Assembly: GCF_000719555.1 (NCBI RefSeq)
Contig: NZ_JOGX01000020.1
Location: forward strand, 21,586-85,585
Length of the DNA stretch: 64,000 nt
Direction of reading: 5' to 3'
Source: Streptomyces sp. NRRL F-5727
Lineage (GTDB): Bacteria > Actinomycetota > Actinomycetes > Streptomycetales > Streptomycetaceae
A program made the position numbers and the translations under genes. Positions 1-8,610 of this stretch are shown here, in pieces. The notes under the pieces are model-generated. The model searched no databases, was not told the origin of the DNA, and was given only the letters and a program-made list of their open reading frames with translations. Position 1 is the stretch's first letter; every line of letters starts with the position of its first letter.

Positions 1-707
1 AGGTCTGGGACGCCGTCGAGGCCCTGGACAACCAGGTCCCGGCCGAGGTCCAGACCCGGATGCGGCTGCACTCCCGCCGGCTCGTCGAGCGCGGCACCCG
101 CTGGCTGCTCAACAACCGGCCGCAGCCGCTCGCGATCGGCGAGACCATCGCCTTCTTCGCGGAGCGGGTCGAGCAGGTCTGGGAGCGGCTGCCGGAGCTG
201 CTGCGCGGCGCGGACCAGGAGTGGTACCGCTCGATCCTCGACGAGCTGACCGGCTTCGGCGTGCCGGAGGAGCTGGCCGTGCGCGTCGCGGGCTTCTCGT
301 CCGCCTTCCCGACGCTCGACATCGTCGCGATCGCCGACCGCATCGAGAAGGACCCGCTGGCCGTCGCCGAGGTCTACTACGACCTCGCCGACCGGCTGAA
401 GATCACCAGCCTGATGGACCGGATCATCGAGCTGCCGCGGGCCGACCGCTGGCAGTCCATGGCCCGCGCCTCCATCCGCGAGGACCTCTTCGCCGCCCAC
501 GCGGCGCTCACCGCGGACGTCCTGGTCGCCGGCGACGGCACCTCGACGCCGGAGGAGCGCTTCAAGGCGTGGGAGGAGAAGAACGCCGCGATCCTGGGCC
601 GCGCGCGGACGACGCTGGACGAGATCCAGGGCTCGGACACCTTCGACCTGGCGAACCTGTCGGTCGCCATGCGGACGATGCGGACGCTGCTGCGCACGCA
701 CAGCTGA
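1..707 (+). CDS. NAD-dependent glutamate dehydrogenase, C-terminal part
   Basis: This is the 3' end of a gene that begins before the window. The reading frame is open from base 3, so about 234 residues are present. The segment, with its repeated helical pattern and phrases such as NNRPQPLAIGETIAFF and DIVAIADRIEKDPLAVAEVY, resembles the C-terminal region of the very large (about 1,650 residue) NAD-dependent glutamate dehydrogenases of actinobacteria, which oxidise glutamate to 2-oxoglutarate and ammonia in the cytoplasm. No catalytic residues lie in this piece. The assignment rests on resemblance and on its place beside the pkaA/prfB region, where S. coelicolor also has this gene. A strong hairpin follows the stop codon. 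The main uncertainty is the missing 5' part. Confidence 0.82.
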   Translation, partial: VWDAVEALDNQVPAEVQTRMRLHSRRLVERGTRWLLNNRPQPLAIGETIAFFAERVEQVWERLPELLRGADQEWYRSILDELTGFGVPEELAVRVAGFSSAFPTLDIVAIADRIEKDPLAVAEVYYDLADRLKITSLMDRIIELPRADRWQSMARASIREDLFAAHAALTADVLVAGDGTSTPEERFKAWEEKNAAILGRARTTLDEIQGSDTFDLANLSVAMRTMRTLLRTHS

Positions 708-727
708 CGGCTGATCGCCGCTCGCTG

Positions 728-765
728 AAGGGCCCCGCCGGACGTACGCGTCCGGCGGGGCCCTT
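728..765. terminator. bidirectional hairpin terminator
   Basis: Perfect 17-bp inverted repeat (728-744 and 749-765) with a TACG loop, beginning AAGGG and ending CCCTT. It sits between the converging glutamate dehydrogenase and glycosyltransferase genes and could end transcription from both sides. Confidence 0.85.
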
Positions 766-768
766 CCG

Positions 769-2133
769 TCATTCCCGTACGGGGGTGACCGTGGCGCGCC
801 ACAGACGGTGGGCGGCGACGGCGGCCGCGGCGAGGAGCAGGCCGTTGCGCGCCACCATGACCGTCACGCCGAGGGGGGTGCCGGTGACGACGTCGGCGTA
901 GAGGACCGGGTACGCGAGGGAGCTGAACGCCGCCGCGGGGAGCAGGAGCAGGGCCACCGGGCGCATCACCGTACGGCGGGAGGTCAGGCAGACGGCGGCG
1001 AGGCCGAGCAGCCAGACCAGGTACTGGGGGCTGATCACCCGGCTCGTCACCGTGAGGAGCAGCACCGCGGCGAGGGCCGCGTCGAGCGGGGTGGACTCGG
1101 TCCAGCGGGTGGCGCGGAGCCGCCAGAACACCAGCCAGAGGACGGCGGCGACGGTCAGCAGCAGGAAGAGGTGGCCGAGGGTGGAGACGTACGGGCCCAC
1201 GTACTCGTAGGCCCCGTAGCGGCTCTCCACCGTGCCCGGCCACAGCCCGGCCGCACGGGCGGCGGCCAGCGCGGTGCCGCCCAGGGACTCCACCTGGATG
1301 CCCCGGGCGCCCTGCCCGCGCAGGAAGCCGAGCGGGCCGGAGAATCCGAGCGCGAGCACGGCGAACAGGGCGCCGGCGGTGACGGCGGCGGCCGTCCACG
1401 CCTCGCGGGTGGTACGGCCCCGGGGCGTGCCGATGAGCGCGAGCGCCGGCCACAGCTTCACCAGCGCGCCGAGCCCGGCGAGCGCCCCGCCGAGCCGGTG
1501 GCCGACCGGGGAGCGGCCCTTGAGGAACAGCAGCGCGAGGACGGCGAGGGCGGTGACCTGCACGTCGTACCGGGCGAGCGGCAGATGGAGGAGGAGCGGC
1601 AGGGCGCAGACCCAGTACCAGGCGCCGTGGGTGAGCCGGGAGCGGTCGGCGACGGCGAGCCCGAGGGTGACGGCGGCGTCGGCGATCAGGGTCAGGACGA
1701 CGAACGCCTGGGTGTAGCCGAGCCAGGGCGTCAGCAGCCCTGGCGCCGTGATCGCGAGGGCGGCACCCGGCGGGTACTGCCAGGCGGGGTCGGCGGGCGG
1801 GAAGGTGCCGTCGGCGAAGAGGCCGTACCAGTGGCGGTAGAGGAGCTGGACCTCGTGGCCGACCCCGCCGACGCCGAGGCTGTCGCTCGCGAGCAGCGCC
1901 AGCATGCCCAGGCGCGTGACCAGCCAGACGGCCGCGAGCGCGAGGAGGGGGCCGGTCCCGACGGTGACGAAGGTGGCGGACGTGAAGGTGTCCGACTCGA
2001 AGGGCGAGCGGGTGAGGGAGGGGGGTGCGGGGGCGGTCGGGCCGGAGGCGCGCGAGCGGCCGGAGGGGCGCGAGCGGCCGGACGGGCGGGAGCGGTCGGA
2101 GGCGCGGGAGTCGGGGTGATCGGGCGTCGTCAC
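769..2133 (-). CDS. GT87-type membrane glycosyltransferase
   Basis: A 454-residue integral membrane protein with about ten hydrophobic segments after a hydrophilic, Ser/Arg/Pro-rich N-terminal tail (residues 1-45) that repeats the motif GRSRPS. The YPPGAAL motif after the first loop and the overall layout match the GT87 (DUF2029) family, whose mycobacterial members transfer mannose from polyprenyl-phosphate-mannose to cell-envelope lipids or glycans. The Streptomyces substrate is unknown. The GTG start at 2133 has no separate ribosome-binding site but lies 6 nt after a TACGGT hexamer, so the mRNA may be leaderless. It is followed leftward by the shared terminator and is upstream-adjacent to a polysaccharide-type ABC exporter on the same strand, which suggests an envelope-glycan role by context only. 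Confidence 0.8.
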   Translation of the reverse strand: MTTPDHPDSRASDRSRPSGRSRPSGRSRASGPTAPAPPSLTRSPFESDTFTSATFVTVGTGPLLALAAVWLVTRLGMLALLASDSLGVGGVGHEVQLLYRHWYGLFADGTFPPADPAWQYPPGAALAITAPGLLTPWLGYTQAFVVLTLIADAAVTLGLAVADRSRLTHGAWYWVCALPLLLHLPLARYDVQVTALAVLALLFLKGRSPVGHRLGGALAGLGALVKLWPALALIGTPRGRTTREAWTAAAVTAGALFAVLALGFSGPLGFLRGQGARGIQVESLGGTALAAARAAGLWPGTVESRYGAYEYVGPYVSTLGHLFLLLTVAAVLWLVFWRLRATRWTESTPLDAALAAVLLLTVTSRVISPQYLVWLLGLAAVCLTSRRTVMRPVALLLLPAAAFSSLAYPVLYADVVTGTPLGVTVMVARNGLLLAAAAVAAHRLWRATVTPVRE

Positions 2134-2139
2134 GCTCCG

Positions 2140-2145
2140 ACCGTA
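2140..2145 (-). promoter_or_regulatory. -10 element for leaderless GT87 mRNA
   Basis: On the minus strand TACGGT is followed by 6 nt and then the GTG start. No convincing -35 was found. Confidence 0.45.
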
Positions 2146-2193
2146 GGTGGGTTGGTGGGTGTTTGCCCTGTTTTTTCGGCTGGATGGAGCGGG

Positions 2194-2970
2194 TCAGGCG
2201 GGTGGGCGGGTGAGGGCTCCCGTCCGGGTGAACTCCTCGTACGCCGCCACCACCTCGTCCGCCGGGCCGTCCCTCCGCAGCGTCCCCGCCTCCAGCCAGA
2301 GCGCGCGGTCGCAGGTCTGCCGGATGGTCGTGTGCGCGTGGGCGACGAGGAAGACCGTGCCGGCCGCGGCCCGCAGTTCGTCGATCCGGCGGCGGCTGCG
2401 GCGCTGGAAGGCGGCGTCGCCGGTGGCCAGGGCCTCGTCGATGAGGAGCACGTCGTGGCCGCGGGCGGTCGCGGAGATGGCGAAGCGGAGGCGGGCGCCC
2501 ATGCCGGAGGAGTAGGTGCGCAGGGGGCGGGAGAGCGGGTCGTCGTCCTCGCGGCCGGGGCTTCTGAGTCCCGAGAAGTCGACGATCTCGTCGTACCGGG
2601 ACGCGACCTCCTTGCGGCTCATGCCCAGGGCGAGGCCGCCCAGGACCACGTTCCGCTCGCCGGAGAGGTCGTTCATGAGGGCCGCGTCGACGCCGAGGAG
2701 GGCGGGGCGGCCACGGGTGTAGAGAGCGCCGCTCTCCACCGGCTGGAGGCCCGCGATGGCCTTCAGGAGGGTGGATTTCCCCGATCCGTTCGAACCGATC
2801 AGGCCGATCGCCTCGCCACGACGGGCGACGAAGGAGACGCCCTTGACGGCGTGCACCCGGCGGCTGCCGCCGGGTCCGGTCGGCACGGTGTACGCGAGGT
2901 GGACGCGGTCGGCGATGACGGTGGGGTCGCCCGGTCCCGCCGCCGTGCCCTCGGTGTTCCTGTCAGCCAC
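2194..2970 (-). CDS. ABC transporter ATPase, polysaccharide/teichoic-acid export type
   Basis: A 258-residue ABC ATPase. Walker A GSNGSGKST is at about residues 59-67, the signature is the degenerate YSSGMGAR, and Walker B is VLLIDEALATGD. This variant signature and the ALATGD sequence after Walker B are typical of ATPases that power export of teichoic acids, O-antigen and other cell-surface polysaccharides (TagH/Wzt/KpsT type). The short form lacks the C-terminal glycan-binding extension of Wzt. Its GTG start overlaps the end of the permease gene by 8 bp, so the two are translationally coupled. The substrate is not deducible, but the neighbouring GT87 enzyme makes an envelope glycan plausible. 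Confidence 0.85.
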   Translation of the reverse strand: MADRNTEGTAAGPGDPTVIADRVHLAYTVPTGPGGSRRVHAVKGVSFVARRGEAIGLIGSNGSGKSTLLKAIAGLQPVESGALYTRGRPALLGVDAALMNDLSGERNVVLGGLALGMSRKEVASRYDEIVDFSGLRSPGREDDDPLSRPLRTYSSGMGARLRFAISATARGHDVLLIDEALATGDAAFQRRSRRRIDELRAAAGTVFLVAHAHTTIRQTCDRALWLEAGTLRRDGPADEVVAAYEEFTRTGALTRPPA

Positions 2971-3943
2971 GGCCGTACGTCTCCTCCGCCTGCCAGAACC
3001 AGACGAAGCCGCCGGCGAAGGCGAGCGCCGCCCAGCCGGCGGCCAGCGCCCACACGTGGGGCGGCAGGTTGTCCGCGGTGAAGCTGCCGACGAGGGCGAA
3101 GCGGACGAGGTCGATGTAGACCGCCGCCGGATTGCACTGGAGGGCGAGAACCAGCCAGGCCGGGAAGCGGCCGCTCGACGCCATGGAGCCGATCGACCAC
3201 ATCACGCCCGAGACGTACATCCAGGTGCGGAGCACGAACGGCATCAGCTGGCTGATGTCCGGGGTGCGGGCGGCGACCCGGGCGAGCGCGAGCGAGACAC
3301 CGGCGCTGAAGAGGGCCTGGAGCGCGATCGCCGGCACCGCGAGCAGCCAGCTCCAGGTGGGGAACTCGCCGAAGCAGAGCAGGATCACGACCAGCGCGGC
3401 GAGCGACAGCAGCAGCTGCTGGAGCTGGAGCAGCGCGAGCGAGAGCGGGAGGCTCGCGCGGGGGAAGTGCAGGGCGCGGACCAGGCCGAGGTTGCCGCTG
3501 ACGGCCCGGGTGCCGGCGGTCAGCGTGTTGGCGGTGAAGGTCCACACGAACACGCCGGTCAGGAGGAACGGGAGGTAGTCCGGGACGCCGTGCTGGACGT
3601 TCATCAGGACGCCGAACATCAGGTAGTAGACGGCCGCGTTGAGCAGTGGGGTCATCAGCTGCCACAGCTGGCCGAGCCGGGCCTGGCTGTACTGAGCGGT
3701 CAGCCGGGCCGTCGCGAAGGCGGCGATGAAGTCGCGGCGGGCCCAGAGCTGCCGGACGTAGGAGGGGAGGGACGGCCGGGCGCCGCTGACGGAGAGGCCG
3801 TGGCGGCGGGCGAGGGCCCGGAGGTCCTCGGCGGGTGCCGGCGGGGTGGGGGTGGGTGCCGCGGTGGCGGTCGGCGGCGGGGGCAGTGTCAGGGTCACGT
3901 GCGGGGCGCTTTCGACGGAGGGCGGGGCGCGGGGTGCTCGCAT
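2963..3943 (-). CDS. ABC transporter permease, polysaccharide/teichoic-acid export type
   Basis: A 326-residue membrane protein of the ABC-2 type. A Pro/Thr/Ala-rich cytoplasmic N-terminus (residues 1-60) is followed by an amphipathic LWARRDFIAAFATARLTAQYSQARLGQLWQ-like region (characteristic of TagG/Wzm permeases) and six membrane segments. It would form a homodimeric channel with the ATPase encoded immediately downstream. The ATG start at 3943 lies about 120 bp from the divergent TetR gene, and the space between carries two copies of a 14-bp direct repeat. This arrangement suggests, but does not prove, that the TetR protein controls the exporter. Confidence 0.85.
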   Translation of the reverse strand: MRAPRAPPSVESAPHVTLTLPPPPTATAAPTPTPPAPAEDLRALARRHGLSVSGARPSLPSYVRQLWARRDFIAAFATARLTAQYSQARLGQLWQLMTPLLNAAVYYLMFGVLMNVQHGVPDYLPFLLTGVFVWTFTANTLTAGTRAVSGNLGLVRALHFPRASLPLSLALLQLQQLLLSLAALVVILLCFGEFPTWSWLLAVPAIALQALFSAGVSLALARVAARTPDISQLMPFVLRTWMYVSGVMWSIGSMASSGRFPAWLVLALQCNPAAVYIDLVRFALVGSFTADNLPPHVWALAAGWAALAFAGGFVWFWQAEETYGRG

Positions 3944-3976
3944 GCGTCAGGACGTGTACGTAGCGTCGGGACGGAT

Positions 3977-4039
3977 CCGTATCGTCGTGAGAACGAGACT
4001 AGGTCGGGCTCACGTCGGAACGCAACCGTATCGTCGTGA
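3977..4039. promoter_or_regulatory. 14-bp direct repeat in divergent promoter, candidate TetR operator
   Basis: The sequence CCGTATCGTCGTGA occurs perfectly twice, at 3977-3990 and 4026-4039, 49 bp apart, between the exporter and the TetR gene. The second copy ends 13 bp before the TetR -10 hexamer. Position and exact repetition suggest regulator binding sites. Confidence 0.55.
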
Positions 4040-4052
4040 CGTCACCGTTGGT

Positions 4053-4058
4053 TAGGAT
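4053..4058 (+). promoter_or_regulatory. -10 element for leaderless TetR mRNA
   Basis: TAGGAT is followed by exactly 7 nt and the ATG at 4066, with no ribosome-binding site between. This placement decides the start codon in favour of 4066. Confidence 0.5.
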
Positions 4059-4065
4059 GCGGTAC

Positions 4066-4680
4066 ATGAGCACCCCCACGCCCCGCCGCGCTCCCGCCGG
4101 AGCCGCCGTGCTCCGCGAGGACGTCACCGAGGCCATCCGCGCCGCCGTCTTCGAGGAACTCGCCGCCGTCGGCTTCGCCCGGATGTCCATCGAGGGCATC
4201 GCGCGCCGCGCCGGGGTCGGGAAGACCGCCGTCTACCGGCGGTGGAAGTCCAAGCTCGCGCTCGTCCTGGACCTGGTCGGGGCCGTCGCCGCGCAGGGCC
4301 TGCCGGCGCCCGCCACCGGCTCGCTGGAGGAGGACGTACGGGCGCTGCTCACCGTCGCCTCGCACGCCCTGCGCCACCCGATCGCCTCGCAGGTCATCCC
4401 GGAGCTCCTCGTCGAGGCCGCGCGGCAGCCCGAGATCGCCGAACCCGTCCGCACGGCGCTCCTGGACGGTCAGGAGGGCGTCGTCGCCCAGATCGTCCGC
4501 GAGGCGGTGGCCCGCGGCGAACTCCCCGAGGGCACCGACCCCGCCCGCGCCCTGGACCTCGTCGTGGGCCCGCTCTACTGGCGCCTCGTCGTCGCCCGCA
4601 CGGACCTGCCGAAGGGGTACGTGGACGAGCTCACCCGCGCGGCCGTGGCCGGGCTGCGGACGCTGTCGCCGGGGGCGTGA
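4066..4680 (+). CDS. TetR-family transcriptional regulator
   Basis: A 204-residue one-component regulator. The N-terminal helix-turn-helix (FARMSIEGIARRAGVGKTAV, roughly residues 35-55, followed by YRRWKSK) is a typical TetR DNA-binding domain. The remainder is an all-helical ligand/dimerisation domain ending in a segment resembling the TetR C-terminal domain found beside transporters. An in-frame GTG at 4036 was not chosen because it lies inside the direct repeat and upstream of the -10 hexamer. The gene diverges from the ABC exporter pair, its most likely target along with itself. A small hairpin (4681-4699) follows the stop codon. The ligand is unknown. Confidence 0.87.
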   Translation: MSTPTPRRAPAGAAVLREDVTEAIRAAVFEELAAVGFARMSIEGIARRAGVGKTAVYRRWKSKLALVLDLVGAVAAQGLPAPATGSLEEDVRALLTVASHALRHPIASQVIPELLVEAARQPEIAEPVRTALLDGQEGVVAQIVREAVARGELPEGTDPARALDLVVGPLYWRLVVARTDLPKGYVDELTRAAVAGLRTLSPGA

Positions 4681-4704
4681 GCCGGGCCTGACGCCCGGCC
4701 TCGG

Positions 4705-7700
4705 TCAGGCGTGGGTGAGCGGGGGGACCGGGGCGGCCTCGACCGAGCGGGCCGCGCGGTCGAGCGCGCTCGCGAGCAGCGCCAGGTCCGTCGGGCCGTT
4801 GCCCAGCTCGCGGACCGGCCGGCGGGCGGGCGGGTCGCCCATCCGCTCCCACTCCAGCGGGACGACGGTCGGCCGCAGCGTCGCCGTGCGGGGGATCCGG
4901 CCGGTGATGCGGCCCGCCTGGAAGGGCGTCACCCGCCCGTCGGGGTGTCCCAGCCGGCCCCGGCCGGGCGCCGGTACGTCCGGGCCCGGCGCGCTCGCCG
5001 GCGCGTCCAGGACCACGCGGAGCCGGGCGCCGTGCGCCAGGTCGGTGTCGACGGTCCGGTCCGGCCGGGCCGAGGTCGCGATCAGATGCACCCCGAGCCG
5101 CTCGCCGTGCCGCGCGACCGCCTCCAGGGCCCGCACGACGGACCCCGCGGCGGGCCGCCCCGGCGCGCCGAGGGCGGGGGCGACGAGGGCGTCGAAGTCG
5201 TCCACCAGCACGACGAGCCGCGGGAGCGGCACCCGGCCGGCGGCGGGTCGCGGAAGGTGGTCCTCCTCGCTCCCCGGCCGCGGCACGCGCGCGCCGCCAC
5301 CCCGCTCGACGTCCCCGGAGCCCGGGTACGCGGTGCGCCCGCTGCCTGCACCCACGACGTCTCCCGCGCCCGGGTACGGGGTCCTGGCGCTCGGCGTCCG
5401 CGAGAGGTCCCCGCCGCCGGGGTGCGCGGTCCGGCCGCTCGCCACGCCCTGCACGTCGCCGGCCCCCGCGGCGGCGCCCGCGCGCGGGTACGCCGTACGG
5501 GCGCTCGTGGCGCCCTGGACGTCCCCGGAGCCGGGGTACGCCGTGCGGGCGCTCGGGCTCCTGGAGAGGTCGGAGGCGCCCGGGTACGGGATGCGGCCGC
5601 TCGACGTGCCGGTGACGTCCGCGGTGCCGGGGTGGGCCGTACGACCGCTCGCCGCGCCCTGGAGGTCCCCCGCGCCCGGGTGGGCCGTGCGGTGGCTCGT
5701 GGGGCCCTGGACGTCGCCCGCGCCCGGGTACGCCGTCCGGCCGCTCGCCGCGTCCTGGACGTCGCCCGTGCCCGGGAGGGGGTCGTCGGTGCGGAGGGTG
5801 CGTCCGCTGGGGCGGGTGGGGAGGTCCGCGGCGCGGCCGCTCGGGCGACCGTTGAAGGCGGCGGGGAGGTCGCCGACGTACGCGCGGCCGCCCAGGCGGT
5901 CGCTGGGGGTCGACGGCAGCTCGTCGGAGGCGTCGGCGGGGCGCGGGACACGCGCCGACGGGCGGCCGGCGAGGTCGTCCGCGCCCTGGTACGGCGTGCA
6001 GGCCCCCGACGGGCTGTCGCCCACCGGGCCGGCGCCCGTGCGCAGGGTGCGGCCGCTCGCGCGGTCGCCCAGGTCCGACGCGTCGGGGAGTCGGAGGCCC
6101 GCCCGGACGCCCTGCGGGACCGCCTCCGCGGGGCTCGCGCCGCGCTGGCCGATCACCGCGCGCGTGCTCCGGCGGTCGGCGAAGTCCGCGTCCCCCAGCA
6201 GCTCCGCCCGGCGCTTCAGCTCCGCGCCCAGCGCCTGGGCGAACTCCCGCATCCGGACCGGGTCCGACGCCACCAGGTGCTCCGTGACGTGCGGGAGCTC
6301 CGTACACGCCGCGAGGCCCTCGCCGCGCTCACCGCCCGCGCCGTCCACCAGGAGCAGCCCGAGCCGGTCCGGGCGGCCGCCGGCCGCGAGGGAGGCGGCG
6401 ACGGCGCGCAGCAGCTCCGTACGGCCGCTGCCCGCCGGGCCCTCGATCAGCAGGTGCGGGCCCTCCGCCGTGAGGTCCACGGAGAGCGGGCCGCGCGGGC
6501 CCGCGCCGAGGACGGCCGTGCCCTCCCCGGCGGATGCCCAGCGGGCCATCAGGGACGCGGGCGTGGCCCGCGCCAGGCCCAGCTCGTCCAGGAGCCGGGC
6601 CGACGGCGGCAGTGCGGCGGCCCGCCCGGGGGCGGCCGCCGCCGAGTCCGTGCGCAGCGGGGCCAGCGCCCGCCCGAAGCGCTCCGCCCAGGCGACCGAG
6701 ACGGCGTCCACGACCCCGACCGTGCCGTGGCCCGCGACCCGCCCGCCGGACGTCCGCAGCAGCCGCAGCGCGGTGGCCACGTCCCCGCTGAGCAGGGCCG
6801 CCGCCCCGCACTCGCGGAAGGCGAGGGCGGCCGCGCAGGCCGCCTCGTAGGTGGCGGCGACCGGCGAGGCGGGGGAGGCGGAGGGCGCCTCGGCGAGGCA
6901 GATCAGATGGATGCCGGCCGCCGCGCCGGCTCCGGCGAGCCGGGCGACCGTCTCGCGCAGCGCCGCCGTGCCCGGGTCGCCGTCCACGACGACGACCGTC
7001 GCCGGGCCCGCGTACCGCGCGGCGGCCTCCGCGACCGCGGCCCGGTCCGCGCTGGCCCAGCCGGGCCCGAGCGGCCCGTCGTCGAGGCGCCGGGTCAGCT
7101 CGGCCGTACGGGCCTGGGCCTGCTCGCGGTCGTACGCGAGGAGCAGCCGGCAGTCCTGGCCGTGCGCGGGCCGCACGTGCGGGAGCCAGCCGAGCCAGCC
7201 CCAGGCCCGCCGCCGCTCCTCCAGGGGGCGGTTCCGGTCGGCGCTGACGAGGACGATCTCCAGGTCGGCCGGGGAGTGCAGGGCGGCCAGCTGGGCCACC
7301 ACGGCCCGGGCCAGCCCGGTCAGCCGGTCCGCGGGACCGGCCAGGCCGAGCGACCCGGCCTCGCGCAGCCCGACGGTGACCGGCACCCCGGACAGCTCCG
7401 CGCGGTCGGCGGTGCCCAGCCGGACCACCAGGGCCTCGGGATGGTCCGCGGCCCGCTCCCACAGACGGGGGCCGGGGCCGAGCGCGGTCAGCAGGACGGC
7501 CGCGGGATCGGGCCACGTGTCGGGCGCGGCGGTCGCGCCGGGCGCCTCGGACCGGGCCGCGTCGGGGGCGCCCGGGTCGGCCGGGGCGCCGGGCGCGGCC
7601 TCCGCCTCGCGGCCGCCCGCGAGCCGCCGCGCCCAGGCGCCGAGCCCGCGTCGGCCGGTCCTGCGGGTCGCCGGGTCGGCGCTCTCGGAGCTCGTACGGA

Positions 7701-8610
7701 CGCGGCTGTGCGGCGCGCCGCCGTCACCGCCCTCGGGCTCGCGCGCCCGCGCGTGCCCGGCGTCCGGCCACGCCTCGGCCAGCGGCACGCCCTGAGCCGA
7801 GCCGTGCGTCTCGGGTCCCTGCCCGGTCCAGGAGGAGGGCGACGGGGCGGGGGTGCGGGCGGGAGGAGCGCCGTCCGCGGCCGGCCCGGGGGAGTGGACC
7901 GGCCACGCGCCGCCGTCCGCGTCCGCGGCCGGGGCCGCCTCCGGCAGGGGCACGCGCAGGTGGCCCTCGCCGTCGGGGGCCGTGGGCAGCGTCCCGGTGT
8001 CCGCCGCGGCGGCGTCGGGGACGGTGAGCCGCAGGGTGGACTCGCCGAGCCGGAGCAGGGCCCCGGGGCGCAGCCGGACCGGGCGCTCGCCGACGGGCGC
8101 GCCGTCGAGGGTGGTGCCGTTGGTGGAGCCGAGGTCGGCCACGGTGACCCGGCCGTCCCCGGCGACGGTCACCGTGCAGTGGGAGCGGGAGACGTCCGGG
8201 TCGTCCAGCGGCACGTCCGCCTCCACGGACCGGCCGACGCGGATCGCCCCGCCGTGCAGCAGGTGCACCCCGCCCGCGTCCGGGCCCGCGACCACGTGCA
8301 GCCGGGCGGCGGAGGAGGCGGTGGCGGCGAGATCGGCCCGGTCGTCCGGGTCGGGGGCGTGCAGCGCCAGGACCGCGCCGTCGACCAGCGGCGGCTCCCC
8401 GAGCACGCAGCGGCGGGCGTCCAGCCGCTCGGCGCCCGCGTACAGCACGGGCGTGCCGGTGCCGGCCGCATCGGGGCCGGTGACGGCGGTGGCGAGATTC
8501 GAGGCCACGGCGGACAGCGAGGTGCCCGTGGGGGCCGTGACGAGCACGTCGCAGGCGCGCCCGGCGCCGTGGCCGGCGTGCGGCGCGAGGACGGTCAGCC
8601 GGATCTGCAT
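4705..8610 (-). CDS. FHA domain - FtsK/SpoIIIE-like ATPase with long repeat insertion
   Basis: A 1,301-residue protein. An N-terminal ubiquitin-like stretch is followed by an FHA phosphothreonine-binding domain (about residues 130-215; motifs VGRS, SRSH and LGSTNGTTL). Two FtsK/SpoIIIE-like regions follow. The second has a Walker A-like GPAGSGRT in which Lys is replaced by Arg, and a Walker B-like VVLVDDFD. Between these two motifs sits roughly 300 residues of low-complexity sequence with about ten 16-residue repeats. The ATG at 8610 was chosen because the domain begins MQIRLTVLAPHAG and AAGGGA lies upstream; the open frame continues much further up but without coding character. It diverges from two Ser/Thr kinases, so a phosphorylated partner recognised by FHA is a reasonable inference. 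It resembles EccC of type VII secretion, but its role here is unknown. Confidence 0.8.
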   Translation of the reverse strand: MQIRLTVLAPHAGHGAGRACDVLVTAPTGTSLSAVASNLATAVTGPDAAGTGTPVLYAGAERLDARRCVLGEPPLVDGAVLALHAPDPDDRADLAATASSAARLHVVAGPDAGGVHLLHGGAIRVGRSVEADVPLDDPDVSRSHCTVTVAGDGRVTVADLGSTNGTTLDGAPVGERPVRLRPGALLRLGESTLRLTVPDAAAADTGTLPTAPDGEGHLRVPLPEAAPAADADGGAWPVHSPGPAADGAPPARTPAPSPSSWTGQGPETHGSAQGVPLAEAWPDAGHARAREPEGGDGGAPHSRVRTSSESADPATRRTGRRGLGAWARRLAGGREAEAAPGAPADPGAPDAARSEAPGATAAPDTWPDPAAVLLTALGPGPRLWERAADHPEALVVRLGTADRAELSGVPVTVGLREAGSLGLAGPADRLTGLARAVVAQLAALHSPADLEIVLVSADRNRPLEERRRAWGWLGWLPHVRPAHGQDCRLLLAYDREQAQARTAELTRRLDDGPLGPGWASADRAAVAEAAARYAGPATVVVVDGDPGTAALRETVARLAGAGAAAGIHLICLAEAPSASPASPVAATYEAACAAALAFRECGAAALLSGDVATALRLLRTSGGRVAGHGTVGVVDAVSVAWAERFGRALAPLRTDSAAAAPGRAAALPPSARLLDELGLARATPASLMARWASAGEGTAVLGAGPRGPLSVDLTAEGPHLLIEGPAGSGRTELLRAVAASLAAGGRPDRLGLLLVDGAGGERGEGLAACTELPHVTEHLVASDPVRMREFAQALGAELKRRAELLGDADFADRRSTRAVIGQRGASPAEAVPQGVRAGLRLPDASDLGDRASGRTLRTGAGPVGDSPSGACTPYQGADDLAGRPSARVPRPADASDELPSTPSDRLGGRAYVGDLPAAFNGRPSGRAADLPTRPSGRTLRTDDPLPGTGDVQDAASGRTAYPGAGDVQGPTSHRTAHPGAGDLQGAASGRTAHPGTADVTGTSSGRIPYPGASDLSRSPSARTAYPGSGDVQGATSARTAYPRAGAAAGAGDVQGVASGRTAHPGGGDLSRTPSARTPYPGAGDVVGAGSGRTAYPGSGDVERGGGARVPRPGSEEDHLPRPAAGRVPLPRLVVLVDDFDALVAPALGAPGRPAAGSVVRALEAVARHGERLGVHLIATSARPDRTVDTDLAHGARLRVVLDAPASAPGPDVPAPGRGRLGHPDGRVTPFQAGRITGRIPRTATLRPTVVPLEWERMGDPPARRPVRELGNGPTDLALLASALDRAARSVEAAPVPPLTHA
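5270..5760 (-). repeat. tandem 48-bp (16-residue) coding repeats
   Basis: About ten degenerate copies encode the consensus ASGRTAYPGAGDVQGA inside the FtsK-like gene. More diverged copies (SGRTLRT, PSGRAADLP, PSARVPRP) extend to about 6170. The copies are in frame and differ by point changes, with one internal expansion (PRAGAAAGAGDV). Confidence 0.8.
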
